Positions 1 through 8,451 of a stretch of 49,534 bases of DNA are shown piece after piece. The DNA is from Clostridiales bacterium. GTDB taxonomy: Bacteria; Bacillota; Clostridia; Christensenellales; DTU072. A program made the translations under genes and the position numbers. Where the stretch lies: the NCBI GenBank assembly GCA_012799455.1, contig JAAZLE010000052.1:1-49534 (forward strand). The letters are read 5' to 3'. Within the stretch, counting starts at the first letter, position 1. Each line of letters opens with the position of its first letter. The notes beneath the pieces are model-generated. The model worked only from the letters and a program-made list of their open reading frames with translations. It did no database searches and was not told the DNA's origin.

Positions 1-44
1 GAAAATCCTATAAAAAAGTAAGAATAATCCATAAAATCGAAAAA

Positions 45-80
45 GTCCTGTTAAAAATACGATAAAACAGGGCTTTTTTG
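45..80 (+). terminator. Possible rho-independent terminator of a gene upstream of the window
   Basis: Short inverted repeat tcctgtt ... aacaggg followed by cttttttg. Confidence 0.5.
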
Positions 81-81
81 C

Positions 82-120
82 AAAGAAAAACACGGTGTCA
101 ATACTGCCTTGACGCCGTGT
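82..120 (-). terminator. Rho-independent terminator downstream of tRNA-Ala (minus strand)
   Basis: Inverted repeat cacggtgtcaa/ttgacgccgtg (91-120); on the minus strand it is followed by a T-rich tract (TTTTTCTTTG). Confidence 0.7.
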
Positions 121-125
121 GTCTA

Positions 126-201
126 TGGTGGAGACAAGGGGATTCGAACCCCTGGCCTATGCGTTGCGAACGCATCGCTCTACCAACTGAGCCATGTCCC
201 C
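126..201 (-). tRNA. tRNA-Ala(CGC), CCA encoded
   Basis: Minus strand GGGGACATGGCTCAGTTGGTAGAGCGATGCGTTCGCAACGCATAGGCCAGGGGTTCGAATCCCCTTGTCTCCACCA: cloverleaf, anticodon loop TTCGCAA, and the Ala identity pair G3:U70 in the acceptor stem. Confidence 0.95.
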
Positions 202-385
202 ATAACGATGATTTTGATTATACCAAAGCACCTTAATAGTGTCAAATATTGTGAATTAAGTTAGGTAAGCCAAATTGACCGTTATTATATTTTTTAAATA
301 CAGCATTATTTTTTAACTGTGGTTTATTTGCTATACGGCGCACAAAAACTTATAATGGATTTATACTACACTGGGGGTGTTAATT

Positions 386-1066
386 ATGGAAATTCTTTAT
401 CTGGGAAAAACAAAAGATGTCTACAAACTTAGTAATGGAAATGTATTATTAAAGTTCAAAGACGATGTAACAGGCAAGGACGGGAAGTTTGACCCAGGTG
501 AGAATACTGTTGGTTTGACTATTGAAGGTATGGGCCGAGCTAATTTACAGACATCATCAATGTTTTTTGAAGAATTAAAGAAAAGGGGTATAAAAACTCA
601 TTACGTATCTTCGAATTTGCAAGACGGTACAATGGAAGTTTTAGCCTGTAAGCCTTTTGGGAAAGGGCTTGAAGTTATTTGTAGATTGGTCGCTACTGGA
701 AGTTTTATTCGAAGATATGGAGATTATATTTCAAATGCTACTCCGTTAAAAGAATGGTATGTGGAAACAACTTTAAAAGACGACCTTCGTGGTGACCCAT
801 TAATTACGAGCGATGGATTGGCTACTCTTGAAATTATGTCAAAAGAGATGTATGAGAACATGAAAAGACAAACAATTTTGATTACAAAAATTATTGTTGA
901 TATATTGAAAGAAAAAGAACTAGACTTGTGGGATATTAAGTTTGAGTTCGGCTATCATAATGATGAAGTAATTTTAATGGATGAGATTTCAAGTGGGAAT
1001 ATGCGAGTTTACCAAAATGGAGTCATTGTAGATCCTGTAACTCTTACATCAATATTGAATTCTTAA
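386..1066 (+). CDS. purC: Phosphoribosylaminoimidazole-succinocarboxamide synthase (SAICAR synthetase)
   Basis: N-terminus MEILYLGKTKDVYKLSNGNVLLKFKDDVTGKDGKFDPGENTVG and RLVATGSFIRRYG are SAICAR-synthetase-like. The ORF opens at 377 but MEILYLG (386) is the likelier start. Confidence 0.92.
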   Translation: MEILYLGKTKDVYKLSNGNVLLKFKDDVTGKDGKFDPGENTVGLTIEGMGRANLQTSSMFFEELKKRGIKTHYVSSNLQDGTMEVLACKPFGKGLEVICRLVATGSFIRRYGDYISNATPLKEWYVETTLKDDLRGDPLITSDGLATLEIMSKEMYENMKRQTILITKIIVDILKEKELDLWDIKFEFGYHNDEVILMDEISSGNMRVYQNGVIVDPVTLTSILNS

Positions 1067-1115
1067 ACGATTAAAGTTTACTAATTAGAGAAAAACTAGC
1101 AGGCAGGTAAGACGT

Positions 1116-1553
1116 ATGTACGCAGTTATTCAGAGAGTTAAGCAAGCAAGTATAATTGTAAATGATGTAGAAATATCTAGAATTAATAAGGGGTTATGTG
1201 TATATTTGGGCGTTGCTAAGGGAGATACTTTAGAAGAAGTTAGATACATTGCAAAAAAAATAGCAAATTTACGCATCTTCGAAAACGAAGAAGGAAAAAT
1301 GAGTTATAGTGTTTTAGATTTAAAAGGTGAAATCTTATTAATTTCACAGTTTACTCTTTTAGGCAATTGCAATAAAGGAAATAGACCCGATTTTACAAAT
1401 GCAGAAAAACCAGATGTTGCGAATAATCTTTATCTAGAAGTAGGCAGTGAGCTTGAAAAATTTGGAGTCGTTGTTAAATACGGGCAATTTGGTGCTCATA
1501 TGTTAATTCCTCAAACTAATGATGGTCCAGTAACCATTATTATTTCAAAATAA
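1116..1553 (+). CDS. dtd: D-aminoacyl-tRNA deacylase
   Basis: MYAVIQRVKQASIIV..., SQFTLLGNCNKGNRPDF and the C-terminal FGAHMLIPQTNDGPVTIII (typical Dtd FGAxMxVxLxNDGPVT). Confidence 0.95.
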   Translation: MYAVIQRVKQASIIVNDVEISRINKGLCVYLGVAKGDTLEEVRYIAKKIANLRIFENEEGKMSYSVLDLKGEILLISQFTLLGNCNKGNRPDFTNAEKPDVANNLYLEVGSELEKFGVVVKYGQFGAHMLIPQTNDGPVTIIISK

Positions 1554-1595
1554 AACATAGCGATTGAAGAGTTTGCATGATTTTGAAGTGAATAG

Positions 1596-1624
1596 TGCCG
1601 TTGGTAAAAAAACGGCATTTTTTC
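1596..1624 (+). terminator. Rho-independent terminator after dtd
   Basis: TGCCGTT-ggtaaaaa-AACGGCA followed by TTTTTTTC. Confidence 0.8.
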
Positions 1625-1676
1625 ATAAATGCCATCTAAGTTGCTTTTTAAAAATCACTAAAAAAAGCAATCTGCA

Positions 1677-1705
1677 TTGACACATATATGTGTATTTGTT
1701 AAAAT
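1677..1705 (+). promoter_or_regulatory. SigmaA-type promoter of uraA
   Basis: TTGACA (1677-1682), 17-nt spacer, TAAAAT (1700-1705). Confidence 0.7.
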
Positions 1706-1731
1706 TTAAAAAATCATGTTGGAGGAAGTGT

Positions 1732-3306
1732 ATGGGTAAGAAAAAAATTAATTTTTATAAATACTCTGCAAAGGAAGTGTTTATATCATTTCAACATATG
1801 TTTGCGATGCTTGGTGCTACAATTTTAGTTCCAATATTAACAAACATGAGTATTCCTATGGCCTTAATATCAGCAGGCTTAGGAACAATCGCATTCCATT
1901 TTATTTCAAAAAGGAAAGTGCCAGTGTTTCTAGGCAGTTCTTTTGCTTTTTTACCTGCCCTTATTTCAATAGTCGCTGGGTCTGGGGAGAAATATTCTAC
2001 TGAATGGCAAAATAGCATGGCCGTTGCAGTTCTGTGTATTGTTTTAGCGGGCCTCGTTTATGTTGGAATTGCAGGAATAATCAAATTAGTTGGAGCAGAA
2101 AAAGTTAAAAAGTTTTTTCCGCCAGTAGTAATTGGTCCAGTCATTATAATCATTGGTATGATTTTAGCTCCTAAAATGTTTTGGAATAATATTTTATTCA
2201 ATTATTTGAAGCTAGGAAGTGTTTCGTGGAAGGAATGGTCTGCTGCAATTGTAACTGCTTTAACAATTCTTTTGATTAGTGCATTTTCAAAGCCTAAAAG
2301 TTTCTTAAAGGTTATACCTGTTTTGCTTGGGTTTATTGTTGGATACATCTACAGTGCTATAATAGGGATAATTAACTTTGAAGGTGCATTTAGTGCAGAC
2401 AGGATAATTATTTTTCAAAATATAGGCAAAGAGCTTTCTTTCTACAAGGGCTTTGCAAATATAACTGGAACAAGTTTCTTAACAGGATTTTTAGCGGTTG
2501 TCCCAGTTGCAATTGTTACATTTATGGAACACTTGGGTGATATTTCAGCTAATAGTTATATATGCGGGCAAGACTTCATGGTTGATCCTGGTTTAAATCG
2601 AACGGTTCTAGGTGATGGGGTAGGGACTATAATTGCCGGACTACTAGGAGGTCCACCAAACACCACATATGGTGAAAATTCTGCTGTATTAGCAATTACA
2701 AAGAACTACGAGCCTAAGAATGTGTTTTTAGCAGGTGTATTAGCAGTTATATTTGGTGTGTTTTCGGTGTTTGGAGACTTACTGGCAACGATACCAAGTG
2801 CTGTTATCGGTGGTGCTTCAATAGTCTTATTTGGAATGATTTCAGCTTCAGGATTAAGAGTTTTAGTTGACGCAAAGGTTGATTTTACTGACACACGTAA
2901 CATGATGATTGTTTCAGTTATTTTGGCAACAGGTCTTGGGTTAGGGGCTTTGAGTTTAGCTGGAGACATAATTGGTAGCTTAGGTCTTGAATATATTCAA
3001 GTAGGAGGTCAGGTAATTCAAATAGCAGATAGTTCAAAATTAAAAATTATGGCTGGTTCTGTTGAGATTTCTCCGCTAGCAATCGCTACTGTCTTGGGAA
3101 TGTTGCTCAATATTATATATCCAACTGAAGAAAATGTTGAGAAACTCCGTGCAAAAATATCGAAGTTTTTCAAGAATATTCGCAAAAAAAGTAGCGAAAA
3201 AGAATCGGAAGATACTACTGTAGAAAAAATATCTGATGAAGCAGACAAAGTTGAGGCCGACCAAGAAGTTATTGAAGAGAATACAACAAAACAAGATGCT
3301 GAATAA
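1732..3306 (+). CDS. uraA: Uracil permease (NCS2 family)
   Basis: Multi-TM NCS2 protein (FQHMFAMLGATILVPILT..., VPVAIVTFMEHLGDISANS, DGVGTIIAGLLGGPPNTTYGEN) upstream of upp. Start set at 1732 (MGKKKINFYK) because GGAGGA lies upstream and the ORF's first ATG (1690) is upstream of the predicted -10. Confidence 0.9.
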   Translation: MGKKKINFYKYSAKEVFISFQHMFAMLGATILVPILTNMSIPMALISAGLGTIAFHFISKRKVPVFLGSSFAFLPALISIVAGSGEKYSTEWQNSMAVAVLCIVLAGLVYVGIAGIIKLVGAEKVKKFFPPVVIGPVIIIIGMILAPKMFWNNILFNYLKLGSVSWKEWSAAIVTALTILLISAFSKPKSFLKVIPVLLGFIVGYIYSAIIGIINFEGAFSADRIIIFQNIGKELSFYKGFANITGTSFLTGFLAVVPVAIVTFMEHLGDISANSYICGQDFMVDPGLNRTVLGDGVGTIIAGLLGGPPNTTYGENSAVLAITKNYEPKNVFLAGVLAVIFGVFSVFGDLLATIPSAVIGGASIVLFGMISASGLRVLVDAKVDFTDTRNMMIVSVILATGLGLGALSLAGDIIGSLGLEYIQVGGQVIQIADSSKLKIMAGSVEISPLAIATVLGMLLNIIYPTEENVEKLRAKISKFFKNIRKKSSEKESEDTTVEKISDEADKVEADQEVIEENTTKQDAE

Positions 3307-3345
3307 TTGACAGTATTGAAGTAATATAAAATTTGGTTCACAAAT

Positions 3346-3384
3346 ACAGTGTTATGGACTAATACAATTAGTCCGTTTCGCTGT
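3346..3384 (+). promoter_or_regulatory. Two-tier stem-loop in the uraA-upp spacer
   Basis: Outer stem ACAGTG (3346-3351)/CGCTGT (3379-3384), inner perfect 8-bp stem GGACTAAT-ACA-ATTAGTCC (3356-3374), no following T-run. Confidence 0.55.
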
Positions 3385-3412
3385 GTGTCATAAGTAGAGA
3401 GGAGAGTTAGAG

Positions 3413-4054
3413 ATGAACGACTACGGTGAAAATGTTACAATTTTTAATCATCCTTTGGTAATGCATAAGATTGCAATGCTAAGAGATATAAATACGCCAT
3501 CAAAGATGTTTAGGGAATTAATATCTGAAATAACTGCGTTAATGACGTTTGAATGCTTCAAAGATGTCCCGACATATGAGACAGAAATTGAAACGCCTAT
3601 GGAAAAATGCATGCAAATAATGGTAAAGGAAAAATCTGTTGCTATAATACCAATACTTAGAGCTGGTTTAGGGATGGTTAATGGGGTACATATGTTATTT
3701 CCAACAGCATATGTAGGTCATATTGGTCTCTATAGGGATGAGCAGACTTTAGAGCCACATCAGTACTACTGCAAGCTACCCATAGGAATAGAGGAGAAAT
3801 TGTGTGTGTTATTAGATCCTATGCTTGCAACTGGAGGTTCAGTAGTTGCTGCAATAGATGTTTTAAAAAAGAAAGGATGTACAAACATTAGATTGATGTC
3901 AATAATAGCTGCTCCCGAGGGGATTAAGAAAGTTCTAGAGAAACATCAAGATGTAAAAATATTTATAGCAGCATGCGATAGGGAGTTAAACAAAAATGGC
4001 TATATATTACCAGGTTTGGGTGATGCCGGTGACAGGATGTTTGGCACAAAATAA
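3413..4054 (+). CDS. upp: Uracil phosphoribosyltransferase
   Basis: NHPLVMHKIAMLRD, IIPILRAGLGMVNG, LLDPMLATGGSVVAAIDVLK, GLGDAGDRMFGTK. Confidence 0.96.
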   Translation: MNDYGENVTIFNHPLVMHKIAMLRDINTPSKMFRELISEITALMTFECFKDVPTYETEIETPMEKCMQIMVKEKSVAIIPILRAGLGMVNGVHMLFPTAYVGHIGLYRDEQTLEPHQYYCKLPIGIEEKLCVLLDPMLATGGSVVAAIDVLKKKGCTNIRLMSIIAAPEGIKKVLEKHQDVKIFIAACDRELNKNGYILPGLGDAGDRMFGTK

Positions 4055-4073
4055 TTGAATTTTGTTATGATTT

Positions 4074-4109
4074 AAAAGCCTGTGGAAACTCTAAGTTCAC
4101 AGGCTTTTT
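4074..4109 (+). terminator. Rho-independent terminator after upp
   Basis: AAAAGCCTGTG ... CACAGGCTTTTT. Confidence 0.9.
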
Positions 4110-4214
4110 GCATATGTAACATATGTTTGAAACAGTTCCGTGTTCTCTTGCTTATTTATTGCAATGTTTATATAATCTAACTTAAGAGAATAATGCGTAA
4201 GTGGGTGTGCAAAA

Positions 4215-5219
4215 ATGAAATTATCAACAAAAAAAACAGTAAATACGGCCTTGTTATATCTATTGTTTGCTGTCATCAGCATAGTAAGAGCATTTGCTAC
4301 ATATTCTTTTATCGTGCCCAATGCATTTGCCCCAGGAGGGATAGGGGGTATTGCCTCGATTTTGTTTAATGTGGTTAACATAAGCAACCCTCGTTTGGCG
4401 TCGACGGTTTTTAATCCAGCTATCACAATTTTTGTTTTAAATATACCGTTACTTATAGTGGCATTTTTCCTGTTGAACAGAGAGTTTGTGGTGAGAACAG
4501 TTTTTTGTGTTGCCGTGTATGCGGGGTTTATGGGAGTTTTAAGCGCTATTAATTTCCCAGTTTTTAAAGGCACAGGGATAGAAAGTGGGGTTGTTATTTT
4601 GGCGAGCTTAGCAGGTGGTGTTTTAAGTGGCATTTCTCTTGGCGTGAATTTAATCACAAATAGCTCATTAGGTGGAACAGATATTATAGCAAGATTAACC
4701 TCTCTAAAATCATCAAGATTAAATGTTAATTGGTTAATATTTGCATTTGATTGTATTGTTGTAGTTTTTTCTGGACTTATTGGGTTATTACAGTCTAAAC
4801 CAGATCACACAAGTGACGAAATCTTTTTAAATGTTATGACCCCGATACTTTATTCTTTTGTTACGTTGTTTCTTACTTCTCAGGTGGCAGACATATTAAC
4901 TAATGGCTTGCATTCAAGTCTTGTATTCAATATCATAACAGAAAAGGCAGAAGAACTTGGAAAGACAATAATTGCAGAACTTAAGAGAGGAGCTACAATA
5001 TTAAAAGGGCAAGGAGTTTTTACAAGTGGAGAAAGAAAGGTTTTAATATGTGTTGTCAAAAAAAGACAATCCGCGGATCTTAAGAGAATAGTTAAAAAAA
5101 TAGACCCAAGTGCATTTATGTACATAAACAAAGCATCAGAAGTTAATGGATTTGGTTTTGATGTGGCTACTGATATCCCCGTAAGAAGGAGGAACAAGAA
5201 AATAAATGAAGAAGAGTAG
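4215..5219 (+). CDS. YitT family (DUF161/DUF2179) integral membrane protein
   Basis: Hydrophobic N-terminal half (GGIGGIASILFNV, GGVLSGISLGVNLITNSSLGGTDIIARL) and C-terminal DUF2179-like region (HSSLVFNIITEKAEELGKTIIAELKRGATILKGQGVFTSGERKVLICVVKKRQ). Confidence 0.9.
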   Translation: MKLSTKKTVNTALLYLLFAVISIVRAFATYSFIVPNAFAPGGIGGIASILFNVVNISNPRLASTVFNPAITIFVLNIPLLIVAFFLLNREFVVRTVFCVAVYAGFMGVLSAINFPVFKGTGIESGVVILASLAGGVLSGISLGVNLITNSSLGGTDIIARLTSLKSSRLNVNWLIFAFDCIVVVFSGLIGLLQSKPDHTSDEIFLNVMTPILYSFVTLFLTSQVADILTNGLHSSLVFNIITEKAEELGKTIIAELKRGATILKGQGVFTSGERKVLICVVKKRQSADLKRIVKKIDPSAFMYINKASEVNGFGFDVATDIPVRRRNKKINEEE

Positions 5220-5646
5220 TATGCTGAAATTTTTAGGGTATAGGGTAAGCAGTATAAAGTTTTCAATTAATAATGTTGACACAAATGATACTTTCCAGTT
5301 GAGTCCAAGTATTAAGTTTGAATTTGGGCTTAAAGGAACTCGCTGTAATTTGATAACGACTGTAGTTTTAAAACAAACTGAAGATAATAGGACTCCATTT
5401 GATTTGGAGGTTTCAATAGTTGGGCAATTTAACATTACTAGCTTAGCTGAGAATTCTATTCCTGAAATTAGCAAGGCTGCATGTAGTATTTTATATCCGT
5501 ATGTTAGAGCAGTTGTTTCAAACATAACGACGACAGCAAACATGCCTCCTTATTATTTGCCGTTACTAAATTTTAACGATATGGGAAATGAGAATATAAA
5601 CGAATCTGGACAAATTAAGATTCGTACATTAGACACGGAAGTTTAA
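5206..5646 (+). CDS. SecB-like chaperone family protein
   Basis: C-terminal ACSILYPYVRAVVSNITTTANMPPYYLPLLNFNDM resembles the SecB segment [33 protein letters not shown]. Overlaps the YitT stop; start may be 5206 or 5221. Confidence 0.65.
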   Translation: MKKSSMLKFLGYRVSSIKFSINNVDTNDTFQLSPSIKFEFGLKGTRCNLITTVVLKQTEDNRTPFDLEVSIVGQFNITSLAENSIPEISKAACSILYPYVRAVVSNITTTANMPPYYLPLLNFNDMGNENINESGQIKIRTLDTEV

Positions 5647-5655
5647 TTTTTACGT

Positions 5656-6387
5656 ATGAAGATAGGGATTTTTACTGATATTCATTCCAACAAAGAAGCT
5701 CTCGAAATAGCTCTTGAAGCGCTGTCGGATTGTAATGAAATTATTTGTTTAGGAGATCTTTGCCATTTTGGTGCTGATACCAATGAATGCTTTGAAATAA
5801 TTTGTGAATTATCCAATTTTTATATGGTGAAGGGCAACCATGATAAATACTATATTTCAAGTTGTGAAAACAAGAAGATAGCGGGATTAGCTCCAGAGCT
5901 CATCGATTATATTAATTTCATGAAAGAAAAAACTAATCCTAGAGTATATGAGTTTTTAAAGAGTTTACCATACTCCATTACCAGGAGCATTAATGGAATA
6001 GATATGAGTTTTACTCATTTTGCATGGAAAAAAGATAATAGTGATACGGAGTCTATATTTGAGTTTCCTCCTAAACAAGAACAAATGGAAAAGATTTTTA
6101 AAGATATGGAAAGCCAGTATATATTTTATGGACATACATACTTTCAACATTTAATGAATATAAATAGAGGTAATGTGAAAAAATGCTACGTAAATTTTGG
6201 GCCGCTCGGAGCGCCTCATAATAATCAAGGAATAGCTAAGTTTGGAAGTGTTGAAATTAATATGTGCGGGGAAGTCAAAATTAATAATTATGCTTTAGAT
6301 TATGATGTTTCAAAAACTAAGGCAAAAATAAATACACTTAATCACTCGTACGTAAATACTGTGTTGAACAAATTTTTTTCAAAATAA
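5656..6387 (+). CDS. Metallophosphoesterase, YfcE/calcineurin-like
   Basis: DIHSN, GDLCHFG, KGNHDKYY, YGHTYFQ, NFGPLGAP motifs. Confidence 0.88.
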   Translation: MKIGIFTDIHSNKEALEIALEALSDCNEIICLGDLCHFGADTNECFEIICELSNFYMVKGNHDKYYISSCENKKIAGLAPELIDYINFMKEKTNPRVYEFLKSLPYSITRSINGIDMSFTHFAWKKDNSDTESIFEFPPKQEQMEKIFKDMESQYIFYGHTYFQHLMNINRGNVKKCYVNFGPLGAPHNNQGIAKFGSVEINMCGEVKINNYALDYDVSKTKAKINTLNHSYVNTVLNKFFSK

Positions 6388-6411
6388 AAGGTTAAAAAGT
6401 TTATGAATTAA

Positions 6412-6440
6412 AAAAGAGGTTGCTGCTTGCAACCTCTTTT
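6412..6440. terminator. Bidirectional terminator between the phosphoesterase and pckG
   Basis: AAAAGAGGTTGC-tgctt-GCAACCTCTTTT between convergent genes. Confidence 0.9.
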
Positions 6441-6458
6441 CATTATTGAATAAAATTA

Positions 6459-8237
6459 TTAAACAAGTCTCTTTTTTAATGCGGCAAGTTCCTCATATAA
6501 TTCCTTTGGAAGGGTGTCGCCGAACTTGGTAGTATAGAAATTTTCTATTTCTTGAGCTTCTTGTTTCCATGTATCCTTATCGCAATCCAATATGCTAACT
6601 AATTGGTCTTTTGTGAAATCAAGTCCTTCTAAATTGATATCATCGGGCTTGGGCATGTATCCAATAGGAGTGTCGACTGCATCTACAACATCCTCGCATC
6701 TTTGTAAAATCCAATCCAATACTCTCATATTATCTCCAAAGCCTGGCCATATGAAATTACCATTGTCGTCTAATCTAAACCAGTTAACGTTAAATATTTT
6801 AGGAGGATTAGAAAGCTTTTTACCCATAGCTAGCCAGTGGGCAAAATAATCAGCCATATTATATCCACAGAATGGGAGCATTGCCATTGGGTCATGTCTA
6901 ACAACGCCTACTGCGCCTGTGGCTGCTGCTGTTGTTTCTGAAGCCATAATAGAACCTACGAATACCCCATGTTGCCAGTTATATGCTTCATATACGAGTG
7001 GTGCAGCCTTTGCGCGCCTTCCACCAAATATAATGGCTGAAATAGGAACTCCTTCTGGGTTTTCAAACTCAGGAGATATGGATGGACAATTAATAGCAGG
7101 GGACGTGAATCTGCTATTAGGGTTAGCGCCTTTAATTATATTGCCGTCAGCATCAGTCATTCCACCATACCATTTATTCCCTTTCCAATCTTCTGCATCT
7201 GTTGGCGGGTTTTTATCTAGACCTTCCCACCAAACGGTACCTGTTTTCGGAACATATACTACATTTGTGAAAATCGTATTTTTTCTAGTTGAAGCTAGCG
7301 CATTAGGATTAGATTTCATATTTGTGCCAGGAGCAACGCCGAAGAATCCATTTTCTGGGTTGATAGCATAAAGCCTACCGTCTTTACCAGGTCTTATCCA
7401 CGCAATATCGTCACCTACTGTAGTAACTTTATATCCTTTTTTAGTATATGTTTCAGGTGGAATTAGCATGGCTAAGTTTGTTTTCCCACATGCGGACGGA
7501 AATGCTCCTGTGATATACTTGATTTCACCATTTGGTTTTTCTATTCCAAGAATTAACATATGCTCTGCAAGCCAGTTTTGTTTCCATGCTTGATAAGAAG
7601 CAATTCTTAAGGCGAAACATTTTTTGCCTAGCAAAACATTTCCGCCATAACCGCTGTTTAGCGAATATATCATATTATCTTCGGGGAAGTGACATATATA
7701 TCTATTTTCTAAGTCTAGTTGTACTTTGCTATGCACACCTTTAACAAATTCACCTTTTTTACCTATAGCATCTAATACATCAGTGCCAACACGTGTCATA
7801 ATCATCATGTTTAGTACAACATAAATGCTGTCGGTAAGTTCTATCCCATATTTGGCAAAAGGAGAACCAACTTTTCCCATTGAATATGGGATTATATACA
7901 TTGTTCGGCCAGTCATTGCTTTTTCGGCAATCTTATCAAGCATTTTATAAGCTTCTTGTGGTTCCATCCAGTTGTTTGTGGGGCCTGCGCCATCCTTTGT
8001 GCGTGAACAGATAAAAGTTCTGTGTTCAACTCTAGCTACGTCATTGACTGCAGTTCTGTGATAGACGCAACCTGGTAATAATTTCTCATTTAATTTAATA
8101 ATTTCACCAGTTGAAGCTGCTTCTTCTGTAAGCCGTTGTTTTTGCTCTTCTGAACCATCAATCCAAACGATGTTATCTGGTGTCATTAATTTTGCATATT
8201 GATCGATAAAATCCAAAATAACTTTATTTTTAGTCAT
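6459..8237 (-). CDS. pckG: Phosphoenolpyruvate carboxykinase (GTP)
   Basis: TGAFPSACGKTNLAMLIPPETY (kinase-1a), TVGDDIAWIRPGKDGRLYAINPENGFFGVAPGTN, FTSPAINCPSISPEFENPEGVPISAIIFGGRR: GTP-type PEPCK. RBS AGGAGG upstream on the minus strand. Confidence 0.95.
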   Translation of the reverse strand: MTKNKVILDFIDQYAKLMTPDNIVWIDGSEEQKQRLTEEAASTGEIIKLNEKLLPGCVYHRTAVNDVARVEHRTFICSRTKDGAGPTNNWMEPQEAYKMLDKIAEKAMTGRTMYIIPYSMGKVGSPFAKYGIELTDSIYVVLNMMIMTRVGTDVLDAIGKKGEFVKGVHSKVQLDLENRYICHFPEDNMIYSLNSGYGGNVLLGKKCFALRIASYQAWKQNWLAEHMLILGIEKPNGEIKYITGAFPSACGKTNLAMLIPPETYTKKGYKVTTVGDDIAWIRPGKDGRLYAINPENGFFGVAPGTNMKSNPNALASTRKNTIFTNVVYVPKTGTVWWEGLDKNPPTDAEDWKGNKWYGGMTDADGNIIKGANPNSRFTSPAINCPSISPEFENPEGVPISAIIFGGRRAKAAPLVYEAYNWQHGVFVGSIMASETTAAATGAVGVVRHDPMAMLPFCGYNMADYFAHWLAMGKKLSNPPKIFNVNWFRLDDNGNFIWPGFGDNMRVLDWILQRCEDVVDAVDTPIGYMPKPDDINLEGLDFTKDQLVSILDCDKDTWKQEAQEIENFYTTKFGDTLPKELYEELAALKKRLV

Positions 8238-8344
8238 AAAAGAAAACCTCCTTGTTTAATTGTGCATATTGTATCATTATAATGGCAAAATAATCAAACT
8301 TATACGAATGGATTATTAGCATTATATCAATAAAGGTAGTTATA

Positions 8345-8373
8345 TTGAATCATTTTAAATTTTGTGTGATAAT
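8345..8373 (+). promoter_or_regulatory. Extended -10 promoter of the GH5 gene
   Basis: TTGAAT (8345-8350), 17 nt, TGTGATAAT extended -10 (GATAAT at 8368-8373). Confidence 0.5.
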
Positions 8374-8451
8374 ATCCATTGAGTGTAAATATTGAAATTA
8401 TTCACCATTGCCAAGAGGTTAACAAGAGGTTAATTTGAACTATTAAAACAT

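Noticed and set aside
4097-4657. 186-aa minus-strand ORF antisense to the YitT gene
   Set aside because: Shadow ORF opposite a clearly coding gene; no recognisable domain and composition typical of antisense translation.
5206-6387. Toxin-antitoxin-chaperone operon around the SecB-like gene
   Set aside because: Neighbours are YitT and a YfcE-like phosphodiesterase; no toxin or antitoxin-like ORF is adjacent.
6919-7371. 150-aa plus-strand ORF (and 6592-6849, 7532-7744) inside pckG
   Set aside because: Antisense shadows of the strongly supported PEPCK gene.
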